Assembly: GCF_030770395.1 (NCBI RefSeq)
Contig: NZ_CP132480.1
Span: 1,413,335-1,477,334, forward strand
Direction of reading: 5' to 3'
Length of the DNA: 64,000 nucleotides
Source of the DNA: Telluria beijingensis
GTDB lineage: Bacteria; Pseudomonadota; Gammaproteobacteria; Burkholderiales; Burkholderiaceae_D
The notes beneath the pieces were generated by a model. It was given only the letters and a program-made list of their open reading frames with translations, was not told the origin of the DNA and searched no databases. The translations under genes and the position numbers were made by a program. Within the stretch, counting starts at the first letter, position 1. Each line of letters starts with the position of its first letter. This document shows positions 1 through 8,724 of the stretch, one piece after another.

Positions 1-37
1 GGGAAGTGATTTCAATGCTGGCTTTTGCAAATAGTTT

Positions 38-61
38 TATATACTATCACGACTGTATGTA
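38..61. promoter_or_regulatory. AcrR-like operator upstream of TetR gene
   Basis: The 24 bases form an imperfect palindrome: left arm TATATACT, 8-base spacer, right arm TGTATGTA. The right arm and overall length match the operator known for E. coli AcrR (TACATACA, 8 bases, TGTATGTA); the left arm matches at 6 of 8 positions. It lies 43 bases before the start of the TetR gene at 105, so autorepression is expected. A divergent efflux operon to the left is inferred and is not in the window. Confidence 0.5.
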
Positions 62-104
62 AAATGTTTTAAGCACCTATTAATTCGAGGGTTACTCAAA
101 AGAA

Positions 105-722
105 ATGGTTCGCAGGACTAAGGAAGAGGCAGCGGCCACCCGCGACAGCATTCTTGATGCAGCAGAAATCTTGTTCGCAAAGCAGGGTGTTTCACGAACA
201 ACATTACAGCACATCGCAACGGCGGCGGGTGTAACGCGCGGCGCTATTTATTGGCACTTTGTCGACAAGGGAGCTGTCTTCAGCGCGATGATGGATCGCG
301 CCACGATGCCGATGGATACGGCCGTCAAGCAACTCGGGGAGCGCGAGATCGCCGACCCCTTGCAGCGCCTGCGCGACGAGATGATGGCGGTGCTGCAGAT
401 CGTGGTCAGCGACGAGAAGTCGCGCCGGGTATTCGAGATCGCCACCCTCAAGACCGAGTTCACCGAAGAGGTCGACTCAGCGCGCGTGCGCAAGCGCGAG
501 GCGGTGGCCGAGTGGCGCGCGCGCATGGAAGCGCAGTTCGCCGAGGCGCGCGCCAACGGCCAGTTGCCGGCCGCCGTTGATCCGCACACTGCCGCCACCG
601 GCATGTGGGTCATGCTCGACGGCCTGCTGCGCAACTGGCTGTTCGACCTCGAGTCGTTCGACCTGATGGCGCTCGGTGGGGAGGTGATCGATACGTTCCT
701 GGCGGGGTTGAAGGCGCGTTGA
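105..722 (+). CDS. TetR/AcrR-family transcriptional repressor (AcrR/TtgR-like)
   Basis: A 205-residue TetR-family repressor. The N-terminal helix-turn-helix spans about residues 30-52, ending in the family signature GAIYWHF. The rest is an all-helical ligand-binding domain of the kind found in AcrR, TtgR and MexR-type efflux regulators, which release DNA on binding toxic hydrophobic compounds. The ATG at 105 gives the expected short basic arm before the HTH. An AcrR-like palindrome lies directly upstream. No target gene is visible on the right; the next gene is convergent, so the regulated RND pump, if present, would be left of the window. Family assignment is firm; ligand and target are inferred. 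Confidence 0.88.
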   Translation: MVRRTKEEAAATRDSILDAAEILFAKQGVSRTTLQHIATAAGVTRGAIYWHFVDKGAVFSAMMDRATMPMDTAVKQLGEREIADPLQRLRDEMMAVLQIVVSDEKSRRVFEIATLKTEFTEEVDSARVRKREAVAEWRARMEAQFAEARANGQLPAAVDPHTAATGMWVMLDGLLRNWLFDLESFDLMALGGEVIDTFLAGLKAR

Positions 723-782
723 ATGTCGTGGGCCGGTTTGGGCGGCCGCCATCCAACACTGGAATTTTTTGGCTGGCTTAAA

Positions 783-814
783 AACGTCGTCCCCGCGCAG
801 GCGGGGACCCAAGT
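783..814 (+). repeat. Dispersed palindromic repeat, copy 1a
   Basis: A short element reading ACGTCGTCCCCGCG, then CAGG, CGGGGACCCAAGT, with a GC-rich hairpin core. It pairs with an inverted copy at 859-889, between the convergent ends of the TetR and tal genes. The same family recurs near 8.5 kb, 48.9 kb and 50.1 kb. It could act as a REP-like element or bidirectional terminator. Confidence 0.7.
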
Positions 815-858
815 CTTGCGCAGGCCACCAGGATCGCTGTATGTGGCTGTGCGAGAAA

Positions 859-889
859 ACTTGAGTCCCCGCCTGCGCGGGGACGACGT
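859..889 (-). repeat. Dispersed palindromic repeat, copy 1b (inverted)
   Basis: Reverse-complement partner of the copy at 783-814, separated by 44 bases. Together they can fold into one long hairpin or two small ones. It ends 21 bases before the tal stop codon. Confidence 0.7.
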
Positions 890-910
890 GGCGAGTGTAG
901 CTGTCGCTGT

Positions 911-1840
911 TTAACGCATCCCTTCAATCATCTGCTTGAGCTTGATCGAATCCGCCACGAAAGCGCGGATGCCTTCGGCCAGCTTCTCGGTGCCCATCGC
1001 GTCTTCGTTCAGCATGAAGCGGAAGGTCTTTTCGTCGATTGCGATCTTCTCGATGCTGATGCTTTCGTCTTTGCTCAGCTTGCGCTCGACCGGCGCCTCG
1101 CTGTCGGCCAGCTTCTGCAGCAGGTCGGGCGAGATGGTGAGCAGGTCGCAACCGGCCAGCTCCAGGATCTGCGAGGTATTGCGGAAGCTCGCGCCCATCA
1201 CTTCGGTGTCGTAGCCGAACTTGCGGTAGTACTGGTAGATGCGCTTGACCGACTGCACGCCCGGATCGTCGGCGCCCTGGTAGTCGGTACCGGTCGACTT
1301 CTTGTGCCAGTCATAGATGCGGCCGACGAACGGCGAGATCAGTTTCACGTTCGCTTCCGCGCAGGCCACTGCCTGGCACAGCGAGAACAGCAGCGTCAGG
1401 TTGCAGTGGATGCCATCCTTTTCCAGGATCTCGGCGGCGCGGATGCCTTCCCAGGTCGAGGCGATCTTGATCAGCACGCGCTCGCGCGACACGCCGTTCT
1501 TTTCATACAGCGCGATCAGTTCGCGGCCCTTGGCAACGGTGGCTTCGGTATCGAACGACAGCGCGGCGTCGATCTCGGTCGAGACGCGGCCCGGCACATA
1601 TTTCAGGATCTCGACGCCGAAGGCGATCAGGAGGCTGTCGACGATCGCTTCGACCAAGGCGCCGGGCGCATCGGCGATGGCTTTTTCCAGCAGCGGACGG
1701 TATTCGGGCTTCTGCACTGCCTTCAGGATCAGCGACGGATTGGTGGTCGCATCCTGCGGGGCATAGGCCTTGATCGACTGGAAGTCGCCGGTGTCGGCGA
1801 CCACGGTGGTGTACTGCTTGAGCTGTTCGAGTTGGTTCAT
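911..1840 (-). CDS. tal: Transaldolase
   Basis: Transaldolase of the non-oxidative pentose phosphate pathway; it moves a dihydroxyacetone unit from sedoheptulose-7-P to glyceraldehyde-3-P in the cytosol. The 309-residue length is close to the E. coli TalB type (about 317). The Schiff-base lysine is K125 in [10 protein letters not shown], with D16 (ADTGD), the DATTNPS loop and E89 as further active-site residues. The ATG at 1840 was chosen because the protein aligns from [10 protein letters not shown]; the open frame extends upstream but that part overlaps msrC and is unlike the family. It lies 32 bases after msrC and is probably the last gene of the zwf-hexR operon. Confidence 0.96.
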   Translation of the reverse strand: MNQLEQLKQYTTVVADTGDFQSIKAYAPQDATTNPSLILKAVQKPEYRPLLEKAIADAPGALVEAIVDSLLIAFGVEILKYVPGRVSTEIDAALSFDTEATVAKGRELIALYEKNGVSRERVLIKIASTWEGIRAAEILEKDGIHCNLTLLFSLCQAVACAEANVKLISPFVGRIYDWHKKSTGTDYQGADDPGVQSVKRIYQYYRKFGYDTEVMGASFRNTSQILELAGCDLLTISPDLLQKLADSEAPVERKLSKDESISIEKIAIDEKTFRFMLNEDAMGTEKLAEGIRAFVADSIKLKQMIEGMR

Positions 1841-1872
1841 GGTGGGTCTCTGGATGGTAAGGCGTGACGCAA

Positions 1873-2403
1873 TTAGAAATCGGTGGCGGCGATGAAGGCG
1901 GCGAGCATGGCTTCCAGCCCGACCCGGTCTTCTTCCGAAAAACGGTCCGGCCGCGGGCTGTCGATATCGAACACGCCAATCAGCTTGTCGTCCTTGATCA
2001 CCGGGATCACGATTTCGGACGCCGACGCCGAATCGCAGGCGATATGGCCGGGGAAGGCATGCACGTCCGGCACGACGATGGTCTTGCGTTCGACAGCGGT
2101 GGCGCCGCATACGCCGCGTCCGAAGGGGATGCGGGCGCAGGCCGGCTTGCCCTGGAACGGGCCGACCAGCAGGTCCTGGCCTTCGCCTTTTTTCGAGGGA
2201 ACCGTGAAGTAGAAGCCTGACCAGTTCAGATCGGACAGGGTGTCATAGACCAGGGCCGAGAACTGGGAGGCGTTGGCGACCAGGTCACGCTCGCCCTCGA
2301 GGACGCTGGTAACCTGGCGTACCAGGAGGCCGTAGTCGGGACGGTCGCTGCGTTCGGGATTGATGTGCATGATGTTGACGTGCGGTGTCAATAAACCCTG
2401 CAT
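1873..2403 (-). CDS. msrC: Free methionine-(R)-sulfoxide reductase (GAF-domain fRMsr)
   Basis: A single GAF-domain enzyme that reduces free L-methionine-(R)-sulfoxide using thioredoxin. The three family cysteines are present at C89, C99 and C123 (in PACARI, GVCGA and HIACDS), the arrangement seen in E. coli MsrC/YebR. The start at 2403 gives 176 residues; an internal ATG at 2370 would give 165 and matches the usual N-terminus better, so the start is uncertain. It sits between a hypothetical gene and tal in the zwf operon. That position fits a redox role, because the NADPH made by Zwf feeds thioredoxin reductase. Family assignment is firm. Confidence 0.9.
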   Translation of the reverse strand: MQGLLTPHVNIMHINPERSDRPDYGLLVRQVTSVLEGERDLVANASQFSALVYDTLSDLNWSGFYFTVPSKKGEGQDLLVGPFQGKPACARIPFGRGVCGATAVERKTIVVPDVHAFPGHIACDSASASEIVIPVIKDDKLIGVFDIDSPRPDRFSEEDRVGLEAMLAAFIAATDF

Positions 2404-2443
2404 TCTAGCCCAAATGCGCTCGCGGCCGTCGGCGCCTCGTCCG

Positions 2444-3475
2444 CTAGTCGGAGGCCGCGCTCTCCGGTGCCGGGTCCGTGCCGTTGCCGCCCGGCTGCGT
2501 GGACGGTGGCGCCACCTCTGGCGGCGCCATCGAGATCACCAGGCGCAAGCGCTGGCGGGCACTCGGCTTGCCATCAGGCAGCTTGCCGGGATGGCGATGC
2601 ACATCGATCTGCAGGCGCTGGCCATTGACCCGCAAGCGCTCCACCGTGACCGTGGCGTCCTCGTCGAATGGCAGCGCGACCCAGGTCTGGAACAGGTGCG
2701 TGCTGTTCGCGTCCAGCAGGTCGAGCTGCAGGCGGGCGCCATTGCCCGAGTCCACCACGATGAAATTGGCGGTGCAGGCAAAGCTCCTGGCATCCGCGCG
2801 CGCCCTGAACGCCCATGCGCCGGCATCGAACTGCAGCGGACGCCGGAGCCGGTCGATCGAATAGTTGGGCGGGCAGCCATCGCCGCCCTCCACGGGCGGG
2901 TCAATCCGGCCCGGCCGCAGCGGCGCCTGGGTCGCTGGCGCCGCGCCGGACGAAGGGCCGGCCACGCCGAGCCCGGGCGCCGGCGCGACCAGCACGGTGC
3001 GTACGAAACCCAGTGCCTGCTGGCCTAGCCCATCTTTCCCCACATCGGCCGGACTGTTGCGCAGGAATTTCCGGCCGAGCAGCTCGCGGCGCTCGATGTC
3101 GCTGATCGACAGGCTGGTAATGTTGCCGGAGTGGCTATTCGGCCGGTCCGCATGTTCCTCGACCAGGTAGCGTGCGCGGGCATCGCCGCGCGGCCGCACG
3201 ATGAAGCCGCCGGGGCCGGCGCGCCGGTAGATCCGGTCGCCGTACAGCACGAAGGGCGTGCCAGCCTGCAGCGCGTTGTCCAGGCCGAAACGCGGCTGTA
3301 ACCCTTCCGCGCCGGCGCCCGCGAAACCGACGTGGCGCACTTCGAAACCATCGACGCCATGCACGCTGCGCATGACGACCGGGGCAGGCAGCTGCAGCCG
3401 CGACTCGAACGTGCACAGCGACAGCAGACCTGCCGCGACGATTGCGGCCAGCAAGAGTTTATAAGGCGTCGGCAT
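2444..3475 (-). CDS. Hypothetical exported or membrane-anchored protein
   Basis: A 343-residue protein of no family I can name. Residues 6-24 form a hydrophobic signal or anchor segment; a short basic-free N-terminus precedes it. The middle (about 165-200) is rich in Pro, Ala and Gly and looks like a linker. The C-terminal third (about 200-315) contains alternating hydrophobic segments consistent with a beta-rich domain and has two cysteines, in GCPPN and FACTAN. The tail is Pro/Gly-rich. It lies 18 bases after hexR and 40 before msrC, so it is probably transcribed with zwf. It may be a periplasmic or inner-membrane protein; no function is proposed. Confidence 0.6.
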   Translation of the reverse strand: MPTPYKLLLAAIVAAGLLSLCTFESRLQLPAPVVMRSVHGVDGFEVRHVGFAGAGAEGLQPRFGLDNALQAGTPFVLYGDRIYRRAGPGGFIVRPRGDARARYLVEEHADRPNSHSGNITSLSISDIERRELLGRKFLRNSPADVGKDGLGQQALGFVRTVLVAPAPGLGVAGPSSGAAPATQAPLRPGRIDPPVEGGDGCPPNYSIDRLRRPLQFDAGAWAFRARADARSFACTANFIVVDSGNGARLQLDLLDANSTHLFQTWVALPFDEDATVTVERLRVNGQRLQIDVHRHPGKLPDGKPSARQRLRLVISMAPPEVAPPSTQPGGNGTDPAPESAASD

Positions 3476-3493
3476 CGGCGTTGGATGTCACGG

Positions 3494-4348
3494 TCAGCCG
3501 ATGAAGGAATCGAACTGCATGTCGAATTCCTGCAGCGCCTTTTGCGCGTTCTGCATCTTCTTGCGAAATTCCGGCCCGCGGCGCAGGGCCAGCCCCACCG
3601 CCAGCACGTCGATCACGACCAGGTAGGCCAGGCGCGCCGAGATCGGGGTATAGGGATCGGTCGCGAACACCAGGTCGATCGGGATGAGCAGGGTCGCCAT
3701 CTCGGCCAGCGGCGTGCCGGACGGCGCCAGCACGATGACGTCGGCGCCGCCGGCCTTGGCCAGGTTGGCCGAGCGCGTCAGCGCCGGGTTGTTGCCGCGC
3801 TGCGAGATCGCCACCAGCGCATCGCCCTGGCGCAGCAGGGCCGCCGCGATCGAGTGGATCGACGGGTCGGTGTAGGCCACCGTGGGCACGCCCGAGCGGA
3901 AGAACTTGTGCTGGGCGTCGGCCGCCACGAAGCCCGAGGTGCCCTGGCCGTAGAACTCGATCTTGTTGGCGCGCGCCAGGATCTCGAGCGCCTGCTGGAC
4001 CAGTTCGGGTTTCAGATTGTTGCGCAGGTCGAGCAGGGTGTTGATCGAGCGGCTGCAGATCTTGTTGATCAGGTCCGACGCCAGGTCGTCCTGGTGTGGC
4101 GCCTCGCTGGCGCCGGGTAATGCAAGCGCCAGGCCTTGCGCCAGCTTGAGCTTGAACTCGTGCCAGCCGTCGTAGCCGAGGGTGCGGCAAAAGCGCACGA
4201 CGGTCGGTTCCGACACCTGCGCGTTGCGCGCCAGCGCCGTGATGTTCTGGCTCACGGTCGCGGACGGGGCGGCGAGCACCGCGAGCGCGACCTTGCGCTC
4301 CGATTTGGAGAGCGTGTCGAGCTGGGTGCGGATCGAGTCGAGCAGCAT
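3494..4348 (-). CDS. hexR: HexR-like RpiR-family regulator of glucose catabolism
   Basis: RpiR-family repressor of 284 residues. An N-terminal helix-turn-helix occupies residues 36-55 (VSEPTVVRFCR as recognition helix). A SIS sugar-phosphate-binding domain follows from about 120 to 260. In Pseudomonas and Shewanella HexR represses or activates zwf, edd and related genes and responds to 2-keto-3-deoxy-6-phosphogluconate. Here it lies 27 bases after zwf in the same direction, and four similar 15-base palindromes precede zwf, pgi and edd. This context makes HexR the best assignment within the family. It is probably autoregulated through the zwf promoter. Confidence 0.9.
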   Translation of the reverse strand: MLLDSIRTQLDTLSKSERKVALAVLAAPSATVSQNITALARNAQVSEPTVVRFCRTLGYDGWHEFKLKLAQGLALALPGASEAPHQDDLASDLINKICSRSINTLLDLRNNLKPELVQQALEILARANKIEFYGQGTSGFVAADAQHKFFRSGVPTVAYTDPSIHSIAAALLRQGDALVAISQRGNNPALTRSANLAKAGGADVIVLAPSGTPLAEMATLLIPIDLVFATDPYTPISARLAYLVVIDVLAVGLALRRGPEFRKKMQNAQKALQEFDMQFDSFIG

Positions 4349-4375
4349 AGGTAGGTATCCAGCAGGCCTCGGGCC

Positions 4376-5845
4376 TTAGTCTTCCGGCAGCGCTTCTTCG
4401 CGCCATTGCAGCCCGTCGCGGCCGATCAGGGCGCTGGCCGAGGCCGGGCCCCAGGTGCCCGAGGTGTACGGCGCGGGCGAGCTGTCGTCCTGTTCCCAGT
4501 GCTCGAGGATCGGTTCGACCCATTCCCAGGCCGCTTCGAGTTCGTCGCCGCGCATGAACAGCGTCAGCTGGCCGCGCAGCACGTCGAGCAGCAGGCGCTC
4601 GTAGGCTTCCATGCGCGGCGCCTTGAACTGCTCGCGGAAATCGAGTTCGAGCTCGGCCTGCTTGAGGCGCATCGAGTCGCCTGGGGTCTTGGCCATCAGG
4701 TTCATCGACAGGCCTTCGTCCGGCTGCAGGCGGATCACCAGGCTGTTGGGCTGGAAGCTCGACGTCGGCTGGTTGAAGATCGAATGCGGGATCGGCTTGA
4801 AGCGCACCACGATCTCGGCCAGGCGGTCGGCCATGCGCTTGCCGGTGCGCAGGTAGAACGGAACGCCGGCCCAGCGCCAGGTGTCGATCTCGGCCTTCAT
4901 GGCCACGAAGGTCTCGGTGCGCGAGCTTTTCGGCGCTTCCGGCTCTTCGCGGTAGCCCGGCACCTGCTGGCCGTCGATATAGCCCGAACGGTACTGGCCG
5001 CGGATGATGTTCTGCGACAGCGTGGTCGGGGTAAAACGTTTCAACGACCTGAGCACCTGCAGCTTGGCGTCGCGCACGGCGTCCGGCGCGATCGAGGTGG
5101 GCGGTTCCATCGCCACGATGCACAACAGCTGCAGCAGGTGGTTCTGCAGCATGTCGCGCAGCGCGCCCGAATTGTCGTAGTAGCCCAGGCGGTTGCCGAC
5201 GCCGATCTTCTCGGCGATCGTGATCTGCACGTCCGAGATCCATTCGCGGCGCCACAGCGGCTCGAACAGGATGTTCCCGAAGCGCAGCGCCAGCAGGTTC
5301 TGCACGGTTTCCTTGCCCAGGTAGTGGTCGATCCGGTAGATCTGCGATTCGGCGAATACCTTGCCGACATCGAGGTTGATCTGGCGCGCCGAGGCCAGGT
5401 CGCGGCCCAGCGGTTTCTCGAGCACCACGCGCGAGTTCGGCGTGGCGAGGCCGGTCGCCGCCAGGTTGTCGCAGATCTTGGCGAACAGCTGCGGCGGCGT
5501 GGCCAGGTAGTAGACGCGGGTCAGCGCCGGATCGTCGCGCAGCGCCTCGACCAGCGCGCCATAGGTCGACACGTCGGTCGCATTCAGCGCCACGTAGGTG
5601 ATGCGCTTCAGGAAGCGCTCCCAGCTGGCCTCGTGCACCGTGTCCTTGATGTGCGGCTTCGAATTGGTCTCGACCATGCGCAGGAATTCTTCCTGCGTCG
5701 CCTCGTCGCGGCCGACGCAGATGATGCGGCTGCTCTCCGGCAGGTCATTGCAGACGTCGCGCGAGTACATCGCGGGCAGCAGCTTGCGCATCGCAAGGTC
5801 GCCGCTGCCGCCAAAAAATACGAGGTCGAAATCGGAAAGGGCCAT
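4376..5845 (-). CDS. zwf: Glucose-6-phosphate 1-dehydrogenase
   Basis: Oxidises glucose-6-phosphate to 6-phosphogluconolactone with NADP+ or NAD+, the entry step to the Entner-Doudoroff and pentose phosphate routes. The protein has 489 residues, the normal length. The dinucleotide motif GGSGDLAMRK is at 12-21, EKP at 143-145 and the active-site signature RIDHYLGKE at 171-179. The ATG at 5845 was chosen because the protein begins MALSDFDLVFFGG like its relatives; the longer frame upstream is unsupported. It is first in a probable five-gene operon (zwf, hexR, hypothetical, msrC, tal). Two HexR-like sites lie 47-93 bases upstream. Confidence 0.97.
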   Translation of the reverse strand: MALSDFDLVFFGGSGDLAMRKLLPAMYSRDVCNDLPESSRIICVGRDEATQEEFLRMVETNSKPHIKDTVHEASWERFLKRITYVALNATDVSTYGALVEALRDDPALTRVYYLATPPQLFAKICDNLAATGLATPNSRVVLEKPLGRDLASARQINLDVGKVFAESQIYRIDHYLGKETVQNLLALRFGNILFEPLWRREWISDVQITIAEKIGVGNRLGYYDNSGALRDMLQNHLLQLLCIVAMEPPTSIAPDAVRDAKLQVLRSLKRFTPTTLSQNIIRGQYRSGYIDGQQVPGYREEPEAPKSSRTETFVAMKAEIDTWRWAGVPFYLRTGKRMADRLAEIVVRFKPIPHSIFNQPTSSFQPNSLVIRLQPDEGLSMNLMAKTPGDSMRLKQAELELDFREQFKAPRMEAYERLLLDVLRGQLTLFMRGDELEAAWEWVEPILEHWEQDDSSPAPYTSGTWGPASASALIGRDGLQWREEALPED

Positions 5846-5891
5846 GGTCGGTCGTCGGTGCAAAAAATGGAGGAGGGCGGGAGAATAATAA

Positions 5892-5906
5892 TGTAAATTT
5901 ACTACA
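5892..5906. promoter_or_regulatory. HexR-like operator A, upstream of zwf
   Basis: Reads TGTAAATTTACTACA; its reverse complement TGTAGTAAATTTACA agrees at 12 of 15 positions with the gammaproteobacterial HexR consensus TGTAATTAAATTACA. It contains a perfect GTAAATTTAC palindrome and is 47 bases from the zwf start. Confidence 0.65.
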
Positions 5907-5923
5907 CAAATCACTAGTTCGCA

Positions 5924-5938
5924 AGAAAATTTACTACG
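5924..5938. promoter_or_regulatory. HexR-like operator B, upstream of zwf
   Basis: Reads AGAAAATTTACTACG, matching operator A at 12 of 15 positions in the same orientation. The two sites start 32 bases apart, close to three helical turns, which would allow cooperative binding. Confidence 0.55.
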
Positions 5939-6114
5939 TCCTCGCCATGTGGCACCAATCCTTGTCACCATGGTGCCATATCCGTCAACTGCCGTGCGCG
6001 CCCGAGGTGGTGCGGATGCGACGCGGCACGGGACGAGCATGACAGCATCGTTGATTCAGACTATAGTTTCCAGACGAAAATATCGCAGCCACTCGAGCAG
6101 CGGATGGAGGAGAC

Positions 6115-7575
6115 ATGATGTGGTTGCGCAATATCGGACGTGCGTTGCATCAAGTGCAAACGCGATTCAAGGGACGTGCCCTGTCCGGCAAACTCCGCAC
6201 GCTGGTGGTCAAGGCGCGCGATGGCAGCATCCGCACCGCGATCAATGCCGCGCGCCTGCGCAAGGAAGTCGACCAGGCCCAGGCCCAGGCGGCGCGCCAG
6301 CACCAGGCGGCCGACGCGCTGGCGGCCAGCGCGCGCGAAGTGGCCGAATTGTCGGCCGACGTCAATGCCGGCACGGTGCGCATCGCCGACACCGCCCAGC
6401 GCAACCTGGCGCAAGCGCGCGAGTCGATGGAAGAATTGGCCAGCCTCGAGCGCCGCATGCGGCTGATCGAGGAGCAGGTGCAGGGCTTTTCGGACACCGT
6501 GACCCGGCTGGTCGGCCACCTGCGCGAGATCGGGGAATTCGGCACCGTGATCGAGAACGTCGCCAACCAGACCAATCTGCTGGCGATCAATGCCGCGATC
6601 GAGGCGGCGCGCGCCGGCCCGGCCGGGCGCGGCTTCGCGGTGGTCGCCTCCGAAGTGCGGCGCCTGTCGCAGGTGGTCAACCTGGAGGCGGTCAAGATCG
6701 CCACCGCCAGCAATGCCATGCGCGAGCTGGTGACGTCGACCTCCGGCGCCACCGCCGGCATCCTCGATGGCGTGAACGTCTCGGCGCGCGAGGCCGGCAG
6801 CGCCGCCAGCCACCTGACGGCCTTCGTCGCCGACTTCGAGCGCATGACCGCCACCGTCGACCAGATGGCGGCGGCGATGCAGTCGCTCGACGGCGTCAAC
6901 CAGCAGATCAGTGCGCGCGTGGAAGATGTGGCCCAGAACGCGTCCAGTTCCGAGGCCACGATGCAGGATGCGTCGCGCCGGGTGGACGAGGTGCGGGTGG
7001 CGACCGAGGAGTTGCAGGGCGTGCTGGCGGGCTTTCGCACCGGCGGCACGGCCTTCGACGCGCTGGTCGACACCACCACCGCGCTGCGCGACGACGTGCT
7101 GGCCTGCCTGACCCGGCATGCGGCGGGCGGCGCGAACATCTTCGACCAGCGCTACCAGGCGATCCCGCAATCCGACCCGCCGCGCTTCACGACCTCGTAC
7201 GACCGCGCGGTGGAGCGCGACCTGCAGCAGCTGTTCGATCGCGTGCTGGACGAGTTGCCAGGGGCGGCCTATGCGCTGGCGGTCGACAACCGCGGTTATG
7301 CGCCGACCCACAACACCAAGTTCTCGCGGCCGTCGACCGGGCAGCGCGAGCATGACCTGGTGTATTGCCGCAATAAACGGATCTTCGACGATCCGGTGGG
7401 GATCAGGCTGGCGAAGAACCGCGAGCCGTTCCTGCTGCAGACCTATCTGCGCGATACGGGAGAGGTGATCAATGATTTGTCGATGCCGATCGTGTTCCAG
7501 GGTAAGCACTGGGGGGCGGTGCGGATCGGGTATGACTCCGCGCGGATGATTGGACGGGCCGGACGCGAGACATGA
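6115..7575 (+). CDS. Soluble methyl-accepting chemotaxis-type receptor
   Basis: A 486-residue chemoreceptor with no membrane segment. The signalling coiled coil comes first: the hairpin tip carries [20 protein letters not shown] and the [12 protein letters not shown] segment at about residues 160-185. A C-terminal sensor region of about 130 residues follows, with [20 protein letters not shown] and [12 protein letters not shown], a module seen after the signalling domain in a known class of cytoplasmic receptors. It should contact CheA/CheW and sense a cytoplasmic cue. ATGs at 6115 and 6118 compete; the Shine-Dalgarno GGAGG at 6106-6110 is better spaced for 6118. Its stop overlaps the next start by 4 bases. 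Confidence 0.88.
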   Translation: MMWLRNIGRALHQVQTRFKGRALSGKLRTLVVKARDGSIRTAINAARLRKEVDQAQAQAARQHQAADALAASAREVAELSADVNAGTVRIADTAQRNLAQARESMEELASLERRMRLIEEQVQGFSDTVTRLVGHLREIGEFGTVIENVANQTNLLAINAAIEAARAGPAGRGFAVVASEVRRLSQVVNLEAVKIATASNAMRELVTSTSGATAGILDGVNVSAREAGSAASHLTAFVADFERMTATVDQMAAAMQSLDGVNQQISARVEDVAQNASSSEATMQDASRRVDEVRVATEELQGVLAGFRTGGTAFDALVDTTTALRDDVLACLTRHAAGGANIFDQRYQAIPQSDPPRFTTSYDRAVERDLQQLFDRVLDELPGAAYALAVDNRGYAPTHNTKFSRPSTGQREHDLVYCRNKRIFDDPVGIRLAKNREPFLLQTYLRDTGEVINDLSMPIVFQGKHWGAVRIGYDSARMIGRAGRET

Positions 7576-8345
7576 AGAAAACGATGCAATCGACAATGGG
7601 ACTGGTGGCCGGGATACTGCTGGGTATCCTGTCCTGTGTCGTGCAGGCAGCCACGCTTGATGCGCAGTGGCAGGATGCGCTGAACGATGCCGGTACGTTG
7701 CAGGCCTGGCGCTTCGAGGCCGACGCGGGCGACGCCGAAAAACAGGAGCGGCTCGCCCAGCTGTTTCTCGGTCCACGTGGGCGCGCATTGAAAGCCGGTC
7801 CCTACGAGGGCGCCCACTTTTTGCTACGGGCAGCGACCAACGGGCGCCGCGCATCCATGCTGCAGCTTTCAGCCGCATTGGACAAGGGTGCTTTCGGATT
7901 CAGGAAGCTGCCGGATGCCGCGCGCTGCTGGTCCAGGCTGCCTGCCGGTTTCGAGCAGCGGCTGGCATGCGTGAGCCTGACCGACGTCAGGGATCCGCGC
8001 GCCCGCGTCGCCTGCACCGACTTGATCGTCATGCGCGAGGAGCAGCTTGGCGCGGACGATGGCGTCGCCAGGGCCAGGCTGTGCCTGGCAAACAAGACCC
8101 CGGCGCTGCTGGTTCCGGGGCCGCCGCCAGGCAAAAGGGACGAGGAGCGTGTTCGCCTGTATCGGCGGCACGGCATCGAAGTGTCGGTCACGGGCGATGT
8201 CTATGAGGAAGCGTTCGAGAAATACCGGAACGACTTCAACAAGACGATGATCGCGGGGATCGAGGCCGAGCGCGGGCCCGGCTATCTGGACCGGCTGGGC
8301 AAGGACATCGAAGCCAGCCTGGATCGTCGGTTTCGCGGCAAGTAG
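7572..8345 (+). CDS. Hypothetical secreted protein coupled to chemoreceptor
   Basis: A 257-residue protein with a clear signal peptide (residues 1-27, cleavage likely after VVQA). The mature part is helical and contains repeat-like segments around 40-110 ([19 protein letters not shown]) resembling Sel1/TPR-type repeats, but too weak to call. Four cysteines at about 118, 130, 147 and 171 could form disulfides. The start codon overlaps the chemoreceptor stop (ATGA), so the two are translationally coupled. I do not recognise the family; a periplasmic partner or an unrelated co-transcribed gene are both possible. Confidence 0.7.
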   Translation: MKKTMQSTMGLVAGILLGILSCVVQAATLDAQWQDALNDAGTLQAWRFEADAGDAEKQERLAQLFLGPRGRALKAGPYEGAHFLLRAATNGRRASMLQLSAALDKGAFGFRKLPDAARCWSRLPAGFEQRLACVSLTDVRDPRARVACTDLIVMREEQLGADDGVARARLCLANKTPALLVPGPPPGKRDEERVRLYRRHGIEVSVTGDVYEEAFEKYRNDFNKTMIAGIEAERGPGYLDRLGKDIEASLDRRFRGK

Positions 8346-8450
8346 ACATACGAATGACGCCGCCGCGCCGCGCGCACTTTGGTTGAACGCGTGGGCGTTC
8401 GTCATTCAGGCCACTGGCCTTAAAGCCATTAGGTTAAGGATAGCCACCAC

Positions 8451-8477
8451 GTCGTTACCTTCACTGGAGGTAACGAC
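8451..8477. terminator. Perfect hairpin, possible terminator
   Basis: Arms GTCGTTACCT and AGGTAACGAC pair perfectly over 10 bases around a 7-base loop. There is no T-run. It lies about 100 bases after the stop at 8345. Confidence 0.4.
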
Positions 8478-8548
8478 TTCCCGCGAAGGCGCACTGGTGT
8501 CCGGAACAAATTCGGATCCCGAAAAGGCGACCCTCTATAGCGAAAAAC

Positions 8549-8580
8549 ACGTCGTACCCGCGCAGGCGGGTACCCAAGTG
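8549..8580 (+). repeat. Dispersed palindromic repeat, copy 2a
   Basis: ACGTCGTACCCGCG, CAGG, CGGGTACCCAAGT: same family and orientation as copy 1a, with compensatory changes in the stem (GTACCC/GGGTAC instead of GTCCCC/GGGGAC). Covariation supports a selected hairpin. Confidence 0.7.
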
Positions 8581-8656
8581 CAGCGGACCAGCGGCTCAAA
8601 AATCGCGCTCCGATAAAGGCTGAGGCTATGCAAGAGCATGAGCATTCTTTGACGTT

Positions 8657-8700
8657 ACTTGGATTCCCGCCAAGGCGCCCGGCGAGGGCGGGAATGACGT
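8657..8700 (-). repeat. Dispersed palindromic repeat, copy 2b (inverted, longer loop)
   Basis: ACTTGGATTCCCGCC ... GGCGGGAATGACGT type arms with an expanded GC-rich loop. It is inverted relative to copy 2a and ends 25 bases before the SDR stop codon. Confidence 0.6.
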
Positions 8701-8724
8701 GCGTACTTCGCGACCCCGCCCGCG

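Larger units (their letters stand above)
8346..8724. other. Intergenic region rich in inverted repeats
   Basis: This 379-base gap between two convergent genes has no credible gene. It holds GAATGACG/CGTCATTC inverted arms at 8352-8359 and 8400-8407, a perfect hairpin at 8451-8477, and an inverted pair of the dispersed palindromic repeat at 8549-8580 and 8657-8700. Confidence 0.75.

Noticed and set aside
783..889. CRISPR-like repeats
   Set aside because: Only paired inverted copies, no regular spacers and no cas genes.
723..914. 63-codon frame between the TetR and tal genes
   Set aside because: It is made almost wholly of the two palindromic repeat copies; the VPAQAGTQ-type peptide is a common artefact of this repeat.
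1841..2110. Long N-terminal extension of transaldolase
   Set aside because: The extra residues overlap msrC and have shadow-frame composition; the family begins at the ATG at 1840.
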